From NCBI GenBank assembly GCA_014879565.1, contig JACSRW010000043.1:29768-93767 (forward strand): DNA of 64,000 nt, in the 5' to 3' direction. The notes beneath the pieces were generated by a model. It did not search any database. It saw nothing but the letters and a program-made list of their open reading frames with translations, and was not told the origin of the DNA. Positions within the stretch are counted from its first letter, which is position 1. Each line of letters opens with the position of its first letter. Both the position numbers and the translations under genes were made by a program. Shown here piece by piece: positions 1-7,732 of this stretch. This DNA comes from Chitinophagaceae bacterium (GTDB lineage: Bacteria; Bacteroidota; Bacteroidia; Chitinophagales; Chitinophagaceae).

Positions 1-330
1 GGAAAGGCTTTTCAGCTTTTCGGTCATGTTTTTGGTGCGGTGAAAAATATTGAAATCCAGACAGAAAAGCCAGTCTGCCCTGTCAAGGATTTCTTCCGCC
101 CTGGTTTTTTCCTTTTCATAATCCAGCACCTCCCGGGTTCCGGGCATCCAGTTCACCCAGCCGGCCCAGTTGGTCGGCGAAATCACGGTAACCGTATGTC
201 CCAGCTGCCGGAGAAAATGCATCAGGGCCAGGGAGGAACCCATGGCATCCGCATCGGGTTTCTGGTGGGTCGTGATCACAACCCGGCTGGGTTGGGTAAG
301 GAGGGGGAAAAATTGCTGTATGGACTGCAT
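1..330 (-). CDS. DHH-family phosphoesterase (NrnA-like), C-terminus cut by window edge
   Basis: Only the first 110 residues are inside the window; the frame runs open through base 1. The ATG at 330 opens a DHH phosphoesterase N-terminus. Residues 19-34 carry the motif I pattern THQKPDADAMGSSL (metal-binding His and Asp residues), and a second acidic motif CLDFN lies at 90-94. Family members are Mn-dependent enzymes that degrade short oligoribonucleotides or hydrolyse pAp or cyclic dinucleotides. Which substrate applies cannot be told from the fragment. It is divergent from ndk, and a TACCTTTG box at 340-347 sits just upstream of its start. Confidence 0.88.
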   Translation of the reverse strand, partial: MQSIQQFFPLLTQPSRVVITTHQKPDADAMGSSLALMHFLRQLGHTVTVISPTNWAGWVNWMPGTREVLDYEKEKTRAEEILDRADWLFCLDFNIFHRTKNMTEKLKSLS

Positions 331-339
331 AAAAGTAGG

Positions 340-347
340 CAAAGGTA
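340..347 (-). promoter_or_regulatory. -7 box TACCTTTG for the DHH phosphoesterase gene
   Basis: It matches Bacteroidota TAnnTTTG and ends 10 nt before the ATG at 330, implying a leader of only a few bases. No clear TTTG -33 element is present; the upstream position is occupied by the heptad array. Confidence 0.6.
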
Positions 348-483
348 AGGGAAAGACCGGAGACGGGAGTCTTTAGACCGGAGACTGAAGTTTGGTGCCT
401 GTAATCCAAAAATGTTTCCGGAAAGTGAGCCTTTTCCGGTATCCGGGCTCCCGACTCCGTACTGCAGACTCATGTCTTTCCCT

Positions 484-491
484 TACCTTTG
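484..491 (+). promoter_or_regulatory. -7 box TACCTTTG for ndk
   Basis: TAnnTTTG match 23 nt before the ndk ATG. It lies inside the 19-bp inverted repeat shared with the opposite promoter. A -33 TTTG is not evident; the heptad array lies there instead. Confidence 0.6.
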
Positions 492-514
492 CGGCGCAAA
501 ATCAATCAAAAAAT

Positions 515-931
515 ATGAGTAACAGAACTTTTACCATGATCAAGCCCGACGCCATGCGGAACGGACATGCCGGTGCGATCATTGACCGTTTTATTAAAGA
601 GGGCTTCCGTATTGTCGCCCTGAAGCAGACCAAACTCAGCCAGGAAAAAGCCGGTGAATTTTACGCCGTACATAAAGAAAGACCCTTTTACGGAGAACTC
701 GTGGAGTTTATGAGCAGTGGGGTGATTATCGCCGCCATCCTGGAAAAGGAGAATGCCGTAACCGCCTTCCGCGAACTGATCGGCGCCACTAACCCTGCCC
801 AGGCGGCAGAAGGAACCATCCGGAAACTCTATGCCACGTCGGTTGGTGAAAATGCTGTTCACGGCAGCGACAGTGATGAAAACGCTAAAATAGAAGGTTC
901 CTTCTTTTTCAGCGGACTGGAACAATTCTGA
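515..931 (+). CDS. ndk: Nucleoside diphosphate kinase
   Basis: 138 residues, the normal length of the family. The enzyme transfers the gamma-phosphate of ATP to nucleoside diphosphates through a phospho-histidine, balancing (d)NTP pools in the cytoplasm. Visible hallmarks are the N-terminal TMIKPDA strand, the ERPFY segment and the C-terminal NAVHGSDS motif with the catalytic His. The ATG at 515 was chosen because the conserved NDK fold starts at [13 protein letters not shown]. The frame stays open 41 codons upstream, but those codons cover the promoter box and the repeat array. It is followed by a strong terminator. Confidence 0.97.
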   Translation: MSNRTFTMIKPDAMRNGHAGAIIDRFIKEGFRIVALKQTKLSQEKAGEFYAVHKERPFYGELVEFMSSGVIIAAILEKENAVTAFRELIGATNPAQAAEGTIRKLYATSVGENAVHGSDSDENAKIEGSFFFSGLEQF

Positions 932-947
932 TTCAAGTGAATTCATT

Positions 948-980
948 AAAAAAACCGCCGGTATTGCCGGCGGTTTTTTT
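948..980. terminator. Bidirectional terminator between ndk and DUF2141 gene
   Basis: Stem CCGCCGG (955-961), loop TATTG, CCGGCGG (967-973), flanked by seven A on the left and seven T on the right. It can therefore end both convergent transcripts. It almost touches the stop codon of the minus-strand gene. Confidence 0.9.
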
Positions 981-1422
981 AATATCTTATCCTGATCTGT
1001 ATAGTGGTAAGGGACTGGCTCCTGTGTGAAAAACGGGCCCGGTTCCAGGAGGGCGGACCAAAAGCACCGACCACATTATTGGAAAATCCATAGCCCTCCC
1101 GGGGCAGTCCCAGGTTATTTTTATTCATTTTCTGATCATCATTCTCATCATGGAGAATGGAAACCGCATATTCTCCTGCCGGTAACCCACTGAATAAAAC
1201 CGATGCTTCGCCGTTGCTGATATCCACCTGTGCTTTCCGGAAAGCAGCAGAAGGATTATCCGGATACCCTTTATTATCCCGGTAGAGACTGATCAGCATA
1301 TGTCCTTTCGCGGAACGGACAGCTTTTACGGATACCCGGATTCCGTCTTCGGCATTCCGGGTAAAGGAAGTAAACAGAATAAGCGCAAATACGCCTGAAA
1401 GTAATCGGATCATGCTGTTCAT
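979..1422 (-). CDS. DUF2141 family secreted protein
   Basis: 147 residues. A hydrophobic signal peptide covers about residues 1-20 (MIRLLSGVFALILF). The rest matches DUF2141: an HDENDDQKMNKN stretch with acidic residues that looks like a calcium-type loop, then GLPREGYGFSNN and a GPPSW motif. The family has no defined biochemical function; members are predicted periplasmic beta-sandwich proteins. ATGs at 1422 and 1413 are both possible. Gene order after it suggests no operon. Confidence 0.8.
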   Translation of the reverse strand: MNSMIRLLSGVFALILFTSFTRNAEDGIRVSVKAVRSAKGHMLISLYRDNKGYPDNPSAAFRKAQVDISNGEASVLFSGLPAGEYAVSILHDENDDQKMNKNNLGLPREGYGFSNNVVGAFGPPSWNRARFSHRSQSLTTIQIRIRY

Positions 1423-1460
1423 AGCGCTATAACAACTGCTTCCTCTTTTTTGTTGGAGAA

Positions 1461-2375
1461 TCAGATCGTCCGGTTTTTTACTTTTTTATTGTCCACAGGG
1501 CTGACGGTATAACCCGCTTTCTGTAAGAGCCTGATAACCCCTTTTTCGCCGGGCAGATGGCCGGCGCCAACGGCAACAAGCAGGGATTTTTCCTTCATCA
1601 GGTCGTTCAGCCTGGTCACCCAGTTGATATTCCGGTTAAACAACATGATATCCGCGTATTCCGTCATCCCGGATGCCGGGTCATTCATAAGTGCATCCAG
1701 CGAATCAAGGTCCTGGTTCCGGTAGGCGGAAAAAAGCGCTTCCATCATTTTGTCCTCTCCCCCGTTCTGATCCGCGCTGTCCACATATTTCAGCAATTCG
1801 CCGGCCTGGTAACGATAAGGAATACTGTCGAGGAATCCGGCCTGCTGGGCAATGGTTTCCAGTCCTTTGATCCGTTTCCCTTTTTCTTTGGCGGTCTGCA
1901 TAATCACCTGCTCCATGGAGACCGCTCCTTCACAGGGCATTGCCGATTCGGATAACAGGGAAGAAGCCATCATGGGTTTGTAGGTTTCAATTACCCGGAA
2001 AGGGATGGCCGTACTTTTTTTCTCAAAAAAAGCTTTGACTCTTTCATATTCTGCCGGGCTGAGCAGGTCTTTGAGGGTCGTATCTCCGCGCATCCGGAGT
2101 TTGGTCATGCCGCCCAGTATTTCCAGGAAATTATCCAGGTCCATTTCAAAATAGACATGGTCAACCTTGCTGATTACCGAATTCAGGTTATCGCTCAGGT
2201 CCGCATCTTCCTTACAGATCATATGGATGGTGCCAAATAACCAGGAGGGTTTTTCCAGTCCGTTGCCTTCAATCTTCCAGAGCAGTGTTTTCCCGGGTTC
2301 GGCTGGCTGGGCCATACAGCCCAGGCTAAGTACCCCAAGCAGGAGTAAGCTGCTCCACTTCTTCATTGTATTCAT
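1461..2375 (-). CDS. TraB/GumN family lipoprotein
   Basis: 304 residues. The N-terminus ends in a lipobox LSLGC (Cys20), so it is probably a lipid-anchored envelope protein. The TraB/GumN (PF01963) signature is visible as FGTIHM (about 47-52) and, near the C-terminus, VGAGHLPG followed by a GVIRLLQKAGYTV strand. Eukaryotic TIKI members of this clan are metalloproteases that use such GTxH/GxGH motifs. Peptidase activity here is inference. A second ATG three codons in (2366) is possible. Confidence 0.85.
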   Translation of the reverse strand: MNTMKKWSSLLLLGVLSLGCMAQPAEPGKTLLWKIEGNGLEKPSWLFGTIHMICKEDADLSDNLNSVISKVDHVYFEMDLDNFLEILGGMTKLRMRGDTTLKDLLSPAEYERVKAFFEKKSTAIPFRVIETYKPMMASSLLSESAMPCEGAVSMEQVIMQTAKEKGKRIKGLETIAQQAGFLDSIPYRYQAGELLKYVDSADQNGGEDKMMEALFSAYRNQDLDSLDALMNDPASGMTEYADIMLFNRNINWVTRLNDLMKEKSLLVAVGAGHLPGEKGVIRLLQKAGYTVSPVDNKKVKNRTI

Positions 2376-2487
2376 GTGTTGAAATTAGATGATCAGACAT
2401 CCCGCCGCCGGTTAAGGTTGTGTGGGCGGCCTTAAAGCCGGACAAAAAGCAATCCATAAAAAGAATAATGCCGGAATGTCAGTCGCT

Positions 2488-3564
2488 TTAGTAAAAAACT
2501 TCCTGCCAGTATCGGGAAAAACGGGTACCCCATTTAACCCGGAGATCATTTTCCTCAACTGGGAAACCAGCCTCCTGCCGTACCGCAAGCAAAGGCAGGT
2601 TGACCCCGGCCCCCAGGGCCGCGGAAATGGTTCCCTGAACCCGGGGATTGATTTCGAGAAGCAGGTAGTTACCGACGGCCGCCTGTTTAACCTGGATACC
2701 AATATTCCCATGGAGTTTCAGTTCGGCAATGATTCGCCGGGAGTAATTAATTATTTCTTCTTTTTCTTCAAATACCCCTTCTACAGTTATGCCATTCACC
2801 ATTTTACGACGAAGGCGGGGAACAATGAGCCGGGCTTCTCCCTGGTAACAAAGACAATCCACTGAATATTCGTCACCGGGCAGGTACTCGCTTACCAGCA
2901 GTTCCGGGAACGGGGCTTCCTCCAGTATCCGTAAGGCTTCAGCAGCCCGCATCCAGAGATGCCCTGGCTTTTGCTGAAAGAGCAGGGCTGATTCGCTGAT
3001 ATCTTCCCGCAGTATCCGTACTCCCCGGCTGCCATTGGAAACAGAGGGCTTGAAACAAACAGGTTTTCCGGGATATCCCAGTTCATGAAGGGCCTGCCGG
3101 AACTGTTCCGTGTTTTCAACGACCCGGTATGCCGGCACTTCGATCCCTCTCCATTCCAGGAACTGGTATAGCCGGCTTTTATTATTGGCAATTTCAAGGG
3201 AAGGCGCATCGGACACCAGTATTTTCGTACCGGCAGCGGCAAAACTTTCTTTATGAAGAGCGAGCGGTATGAGTTCTTTGGTCACCAGCGGCATCAGTAT
3301 TTGTATGTCCCGGTCCCGGCACAAGTCGAGCAGAACAGGTACAAAGGCAGGATCATCTCCCCGGGGGATTTTTACAAAATCATTTGCCAGATAACGTCCC
3401 ACACTGTTTTCACTGGCATCGGCCACTGTAACTTTCAGGGCGGGTTCCTGCCCCAGGCAATGAAGGATTCCGGCTGCGCCGGGAGCACCGGCGCCTGTCA
3501 TCAGAACGGAAATTTTTACCGTTTCCTGAACACTGTTTTTTATCGGTTTACCTGCTGTGGTCAT
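2488..3564 (-). CDS. ATP-grasp domain protein (carbamoyl-phosphate-synthase-like)
   Basis: 358 residues. An N-terminal Rossmann-type pre-ATP-grasp domain (VLMTGAGAPGAAGIL, about 20-34) is followed by an ATP-grasp core: FKPSVSNGSRG glycine loop, LVSEYLPGDEYSVD, and the Mg-binding LEINPRVQG. Members ligate a carboxylate to an amine using ATP; the acceptor is unknown. The ATG lies 1 nt after the ubiD TAA, so the two are almost certainly co-transcribed and translationally coupled. Clustering with ubiD does not reveal the substrate. Confidence 0.82.
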   Translation of the reverse strand: MTTAGKPIKNSVQETVKISVLMTGAGAPGAAGILHCLGQEPALKVTVADASENSVGRYLANDFVKIPRGDDPAFVPVLLDLCRDRDIQILMPLVTKELIPLALHKESFAAAGTKILVSDAPSLEIANNKSRLYQFLEWRGIEVPAYRVVENTEQFRQALHELGYPGKPVCFKPSVSNGSRGVRILREDISESALLFQQKPGHLWMRAAEALRILEEAPFPELLVSEYLPGDEYSVDCLCYQGEARLIVPRLRRKMVNGITVEGVFEEKEEIINYSRRIIAELKLHGNIGIQVKQAAVGNYLLLEINPRVQGTISAALGAGVNLPLLAVRQEAGFPVEENDLRVKWGTRFSRYWQEVFY

Positions 3565-3565
3565 A

Positions 3566-5503
3566 TTAACTCACTACGGCTTCCTCCCCGTACATCTGTG
3601 CTTTATATTTTAATGAAGGGGATGGCAGGAAGGGTCCGAGACCCAGTTGCGTCCATTTCTCATCTACCGCACGGATAGTGGCATCATCTGCCACAATGAT
3701 ATTGGGCCAGTCACGCTGGAAATTGTCCAGTTCTTTTGTTTTACGGGTGCCATCCAATCCCATACAGGCAATATATCCTTTTTCTGTGTTCTTTTTAAAC
3801 AGATGATAATCCCTTTTCGGATCCAGGTTATTGCAAAAACGCCATAAAGCCGAGGTCAGGTCATTCACATCCACAGTATGCTCCAGGTAAAGTATCATTT
3901 TAATCCCCTGGGTAGCAGCATCCGGGGCCAGTTGTGCATGCAGTTCCCCGATATGCCCGGGTCTGTTTTTTTCAACAGCCACCAGGAGACAGGGTATATC
4001 CCATGCCGGCAGCGAAATATTCACGGCTTTTATTTCAGCGTATTGCTGCAACCATTGTTGTCCGGTTTTTTCCGGGTTAAATATTTCCAGTCCCTGTATA
4101 TACCCCTCTTCGGTTTCTTCCTCATACTTCCGGGTGCCGTCAATACACATTTTTCCGCCAAAACCGGTTTTACTGCAACTATGATCCAGCACATCCATCG
4201 GACCGGTGGAAAAATAAATATCTGCAGCCGGATTCAGATTACGGAATATTTCCTGTGCCAGAGGCAGGAAATCTGTGAGCCGAACCTGCTGCTGAAAAGC
4301 ATCATCTCCACCGGCCAGTACCAGGATTTTGTTAAACATCATCTGCCCTGCCCCCCACATGGCATTCATCACTTTTTGCCCCTGCCCGGCATAGTCTTTC
4401 CGGATTTTGGTAATAACCAGGTTATGAAACACCCCTTCAACCGGCATTTCCATATCAGTTATTTCCGGCACCATGGTCATCTTGATCGGGGCAAGGAATA
4501 TTCTTTCGGTCGCTTTACCCAGCCAGGCATCTTCCTGCGGGGGAATACCTACAATAGTGGCCGGATAAACCGGATTTTTTTTATGCGTAATGGCGGTAAT
4601 ATGAAAGCGGGGATACCAGTCGGGCAGCGAATAATAACCGGTATGATCACCGAAGGGACCTTCCCAGATCAGTTCATCGGCCGGATCCACATAACCTTCT
4701 ATGACAAAATCTGCATCGGCCGGTACTTCAATATCCGGCTGGCTGATACACTTTACCAGTTCCACTTTCTTTTTTCGCAGAAAACCGGCCAGCATGTACT
4801 CATCCACATTATCCGGGAGCGGTGCGGTGGCGGAATAGGCGTAAACAGGATCTCCGCCAAGGGCCACGGCTACCGGCATTTTTTGTCCCAGTTTTTTGTA
4901 TTCGGAAAAATGCCTGGCACTCACTTTGTGTTTATGCCAGTGCATGCCGGTAAGTTTCGGACCAAAAACCTGCATCCGGTACATCCCCACGTTCCTTGTT
5001 TTGGTTTGGGGGTCGCGGGTGTGAATAACGGGCAGGGTCACAAAGGGGCCACCGTCTTTCGGCCAGCAGGTAATCACCGGCAGTTTACTGATGTCGGGAT
5101 CCTGCATGATCACTTCCTGGCACTCCCCTCTTCCCTTTTTCACTTTCGGCATCCAGCTGGCAAACTGGCCCAGTTTGGGTAAGAGTTTCAGTTTATCGGT
5201 CAGACTTTCTTTGGGGGAGGAAAGCAGGTGAAAGAGACTTTCAATTTCACGGGCCACTTCATCCAGCTCCTGTACGCCCAGTGCCATACACATCCTTTTT
5301 TCACTGCCATAGGCATTCATTAATACAGGAAAATCATACCCGGTATTTTCAAATAAAAGGGCTTTCCCTCCGTTTCCGGATTTGCTGATCCTGTCAGTAA
5401 TTTCTGCGATTTCCAGGCGGGGATTTACATAACTCCGGATGCGGATCAGTTCCCCTGCTTTTTCCAGGGCTTCAATAAAAACTTGCTGATTTTTCCAGGC
5501 CAT
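3566..5503 (-). CDS. UbiD family decarboxylase
   Basis: 645 residues, longer than E. coli UbiD (about 500) but usual for the Bacteroidota branch. UbiD enzymes are prenylated-FMN-dependent (de)carboxylases. The conserved active-site segment WEGPFGDHTGYYSLPDWYP is present, as is an MDVLDHS segment further on. In this phylum a UbiD paralogue is usually assigned to menaquinone biosynthesis; that is family knowledge and not proven here. The start at 5503 (MAWKNQQVF) is preferred over a frame extension to 5545, because a TACATTTG promoter box at 5521-5528 lies inside the extension. Confidence 0.88.
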   Translation of the reverse strand: MAWKNQQVFIEALEKAGELIRIRSYVNPRLEIAEITDRISKSGNGGKALLFENTGYDFPVLMNAYGSEKRMCMALGVQELDEVAREIESLFHLLSSPKESLTDKLKLLPKLGQFASWMPKVKKGRGECQEVIMQDPDISKLPVITCWPKDGGPFVTLPVIHTRDPQTKTRNVGMYRMQVFGPKLTGMHWHKHKVSARHFSEYKKLGQKMPVAVALGGDPVYAYSATAPLPDNVDEYMLAGFLRKKKVELVKCISQPDIEVPADADFVIEGYVDPADELIWEGPFGDHTGYYSLPDWYPRFHITAITHKKNPVYPATIVGIPPQEDAWLGKATERIFLAPIKMTMVPEITDMEMPVEGVFHNLVITKIRKDYAGQGQKVMNAMWGAGQMMFNKILVLAGGDDAFQQQVRLTDFLPLAQEIFRNLNPAADIYFSTGPMDVLDHSCSKTGFGGKMCIDGTRKYEEETEEGYIQGLEIFNPEKTGQQWLQQYAEIKAVNISLPAWDIPCLLVAVEKNRPGHIGELHAQLAPDAATQGIKMILYLEHTVDVNDLTSALWRFCNNLDPKRDYHLFKKNTEKGYIACMGLDGTRKTKELDNFQRDWPNIIVADDATIRAVDEKWTQLGLGPFLPSPSLKYKAQMYGEEAVVS

Positions 5504-5520
5504 AATCTTGTTGTAGGGTG

Positions 5521-5528
5521 CAAATGTA
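5521..5528 (-). promoter_or_regulatory. -7 box TACATTTG for ubiD
   Basis: TAnnTTTG match on the minus strand 17 nt before the ATG at 5503. The predicted leader is about a dozen bases. Confidence 0.55.
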
Positions 5529-5557
5529 CAACAAGGCCGGAGCAATATGGTTGGCTG

Positions 5558-6409
5558 TCAGTACACATTCACCGGGCAGCCATTCCTGTTTTTCCGCATG
5601 GGGTCGCCTCCCACGGCCGGTATAATGCGGTAGGTTAGATGCAGCCCGGTGAAATAATAGATATCCTTGTATTTCGGACTGCCCCGCTGAGCACCTTTAG
5701 CCGGATAAAGAAAAGATCCGCCGGCCTCATCCGAGCGGTACGAAAGAGCTACCGAAGCCGGTCCCCGCTGTGTCAGCAAATCGGCCTCATCCGCATAGTT
5801 GCCACTCACATCATCCAGATAATCGGTAAAAAGTTTACGTAAACCCAGCTCCAGTCCCAGCCGCAACTTGTCATTGATCCGGTATTTGATACCCCCTCCG
5901 AAAGGAATGGCAAGTTGGGTCAGACTATACGGTTTAACGGTATAACCGGTGAGTCCCTGTCCCTCTGTACTGAGCGGTTTCAGGAAAACCTTGCCCCCGG
6001 TTCCGTCGTAGGTATAAGGATTAAACCGGTAAACTGCCAGCCCGGCAAATGCATAGGGGGATATACGGTAACTGTATAAGTTCCGCAAATAGTATTCACC
6101 GGAAAAACTTAGTTCAACAATACTGGTCTCAAAAGAAAGATTCCGCAATACAAGGTCCGGTTTTTTATTGTAGCGGTCAGCGCCGCCAACAACTGTATAG
6201 GAAAGTCCTGAACGGATAAAGAACTGGTCACGCAACTCATAACTGGCCGTAATGCCGATTACGCCGTTTGATACTTTTTTCGGGAAGAATTTATCTGTAA
6301 GGTCTCCGTTATACGCGGATACACCTCCGAAAAGTCCCAGGTGTAAACGCTGGGCCATGAGGTTTGCCTGGGCGGTCATTAAAAGTATCAGTACAATCTT
6401 TTTTAACAT
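5558..6409 (-). CDS. DUF6089 family outer-membrane beta-barrel protein (PorG-like)
   Basis: 283 residues with a signal peptide ending near ANLMAQ (about 19). The start of the mature protein, LHLGLFGGVSAYNGDL, and the repeated amphipathic strands (SYELRDQFFIRSGLSY, GGIKYRINDKLRLGLELGLRK) fit the DUF6089 barrel family. That family includes T9SS component PorG in related bacteria. No other T9SS gene is in the window, so a T9SS role is not supported here. It ends 54 nt upstream of the ubiD start on the same strand. Confidence 0.75.
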   Translation of the reverse strand: MLKKIVLILLMTAQANLMAQRLHLGLFGGVSAYNGDLTDKFFPKKVSNGVIGITASYELRDQFFIRSGLSYTVVGGADRYNKKPDLVLRNLSFETSIVELSFSGEYYLRNLYSYRISPYAFAGLAVYRFNPYTYDGTGGKVFLKPLSTEGQGLTGYTVKPYSLTQLAIPFGGGIKYRINDKLRLGLELGLRKLFTDYLDDVSGNYADEADLLTQRGPASVALSYRSDEAGGSFLYPAKGAQRGSPKYKDIYYFTGLHLTYRIIPAVGGDPMRKNRNGCPVNVY

Positions 6410-6423
6410 CTGTGGCTGTATAA

Positions 6424-6431
6424 CAAATTTA
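6424..6431 (-). promoter_or_regulatory. -7 box TAAATTTG for the DUF6089 gene
   Basis: TAnnTTTG match 15 nt before the ATG at 6409 on the minus strand. Confidence 0.5.
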
Positions 6432-6480
6432 AGGCCGTATTCCTACCCGATTCACATAATCGGAAATTTGTATATCAGGG

Positions 6481-6500
6481 TTGTCAACCTGTATTGACAA
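6481..6500. repeat. Perfect 7-bp inverted repeat TTGTCAA/TTGACAA
   Basis: Arms at 6481-6487 and 6494-6500 with loop CCTGTA, upstream of the DUF6089 promoter box. It could be an operator or a small hairpin. No regulator is known. Confidence 0.4.
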
Positions 6501-6614
6501 TCAGGGGCGGCCAATGTTTAATTAAAACAGGAAATCCGGCTTTGTCGTATAAAAGGGTGAAGCGCTCTCCTGAGTTTTTTTAGAGTAAACAAGGTTTTAG
6601 TTTAAGAACTGTAC

Positions 6615-7640
6615 TTATTTGTGATACAGCCCTTTGTATGTTATTCCCAGGCCCGGTTTCCCGGAATAGCTGATCTTCCCGAAGTCATACCCGATACCGG
6701 TGGCCAGGTCTTCCTCGAGCAACAAGGGGCCATCCATGTCCACATGATCAATAAAGGGCAGTAAATGGGCGATGGCTGCCGCCCCGACCGTGGATTCATT
6801 CATACAGCCTACCATTATTTTCATATCCAGTTCCCTGGCCCTTCGGATCATCCGCCTTGCCGGGGTAAGTCCGCTGCACTTGGTCAGTTTAATATTTATG
6901 CCATGAAAATGATCCCTGCAGCGCTCCACGTCTTCTTCATATACACAGGCTTCATCGGCATAGAGGGGTAAAACGGATTCTTTAAACAAAACTTTCATAC
7001 CCTCCCAGTTGTCTTTGGCCAGTGGCTGTTCTACCAGTTCCACTCCCAGCTCTTTCAGTTGCGGTATCAGTTGCAACGCTGTTTCCAGGTCCCAGGCAGC
7101 ATTCGCATCCACCCGCAGTACGGCATCTGTGTTTTCACGAAGGGCTTTAATAATGGCGATATCATCTGCCGTACCCACTTTGACTTTATACACTGGCCAG
7201 GGTTTTTCCTTCATTTTGGCCACCATCTTTTCCACCGGATCTATACCAATAGTATAATCACAAACCGGGTTATTCCGGGTATCTCCGCCCCAGACTTCAT
7301 AGAGCGGTTTTCTTTTCAGTTGTCCCCAGATATCCCAGGCGGCGATATCCAGCGCGCAAACGAGGAAATTGTTCCGGGGAAATAAATGATGCAGGTAATG
7401 CCAGTAGCGTTCCGGATCGGTAAACGCAAACTTCTCCACCATGGTCTTCCGGGCTTCCAGGTCGGCAATCATTTTCTCAACCGGAATATTATAATAGCTG
7501 ATGGCCGGCGCCTCCCCGTATCCTTTTATACCCATATGCTCCAGTTCCACAATAAGGGTGGGCTGATGGGTTTTGGTGCCTTTGGATATGGTAAAGGGAT
7601 AGCGGAATTTCAGGCTGAAGGGCCAGTATTGTACTTTCAT
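6615..7640 (-). CDS. Dipeptide epimerase (L-Ala-D/L-Glu epimerase type), enolase superfamily
   Basis: 341 residues. The enolase-superfamily catalytic set is complete: KVKV at 152-155 (two Lys), metal ligands D178 (VDAN), E204 (EQP) and D229 (ADE), and the second catalytic Lys K251 (NIKLTK). The DMDGPLLL motif (301-308) is the DxD element that binds the amino group of dipeptides in L-Ala-D/L-Glu epimerases. The enzyme would interconvert stereoisomers of a dipeptide released from peptidoglycan. The start at 7640 (MKVQYWPF) is chosen; a 7-codon upstream extension is possible. The nearest upstream element is a TATCTTCG box (7646-7653) below a heptad array. Confidence 0.9.
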   Translation of the reverse strand: MKVQYWPFSLKFRYPFTISKGTKTHQPTLIVELEHMGIKGYGEAPAISYYNIPVEKMIADLEARKTMVEKFAFTDPERYWHYLHHLFPRNNFLVCALDIAAWDIWGQLKRKPLYEVWGGDTRNNPVCDYTIGIDPVEKMVAKMKEKPWPVYKVKVGTADDIAIIKALRENTDAVLRVDANAAWDLETALQLIPQLKELGVELVEQPLAKDNWEGMKVLFKESVLPLYADEACVYEEDVERCRDHFHGINIKLTKCSGLTPARRMIRRARELDMKIMVGCMNESTVGAAAIAHLLPFIDHVDMDGPLLLEEDLATGIGYDFGKISYSGKPGLGITYKGLYHK

Positions 7641-7676
7641 GGCTACGAAGATAAAACCCAATCAACTACGAAGTAC

Positions 7677-7732
7677 AGACTCCATACTCCAGACTCCTGA
7701 CTCTGTTCTCCCGACTCAGTACTCCTAACTCC
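7677..7732. repeat. Heptanucleotide array, 8 units of the form NNACTCC
   Basis: Read on the plus strand: agactcc, atactcc, agactcc, tgactct, gttctcc, cgactca, gtactcc, taactcc, all in strict 7-nt register. It fills the gap between the epimerase start and the malQ stop. The stop codon and last residues of malQ lie inside it. The unit is the same family as in the array at 339-492. Confidence 0.8.

Larger units (their letters stand above)
339..492. repeat. Inverted heptanucleotide arrays flanking divergent promoters
   Basis: The left arm (351-392) reads in 7-nt steps (gaaagac, cggagac, gggagtc, tttagac, cggagac). The right arm (445-479) reads gggctcc, cgactcc, gtactgc, agactca, tgtcttt, which is the same family on the other strand. 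The outer ends are an exact 19-bp inverted repeat, GTCTTTCCCTTACCTTTGC, at 474-492 and reversed at 339-357. Each copy contains a TACCTTTG promoter box. No transposase or other protein is associated. Confidence 0.75.

Noticed and set aside
3878..5182. Long open frame (434 codons) on the plus strand opposite ubiD
   Set aside because: It lies entirely antisense to a well-conserved UbiD and its translation is Phe/His-rich with no family signature. It is a shadow of the codon use of ubiD.
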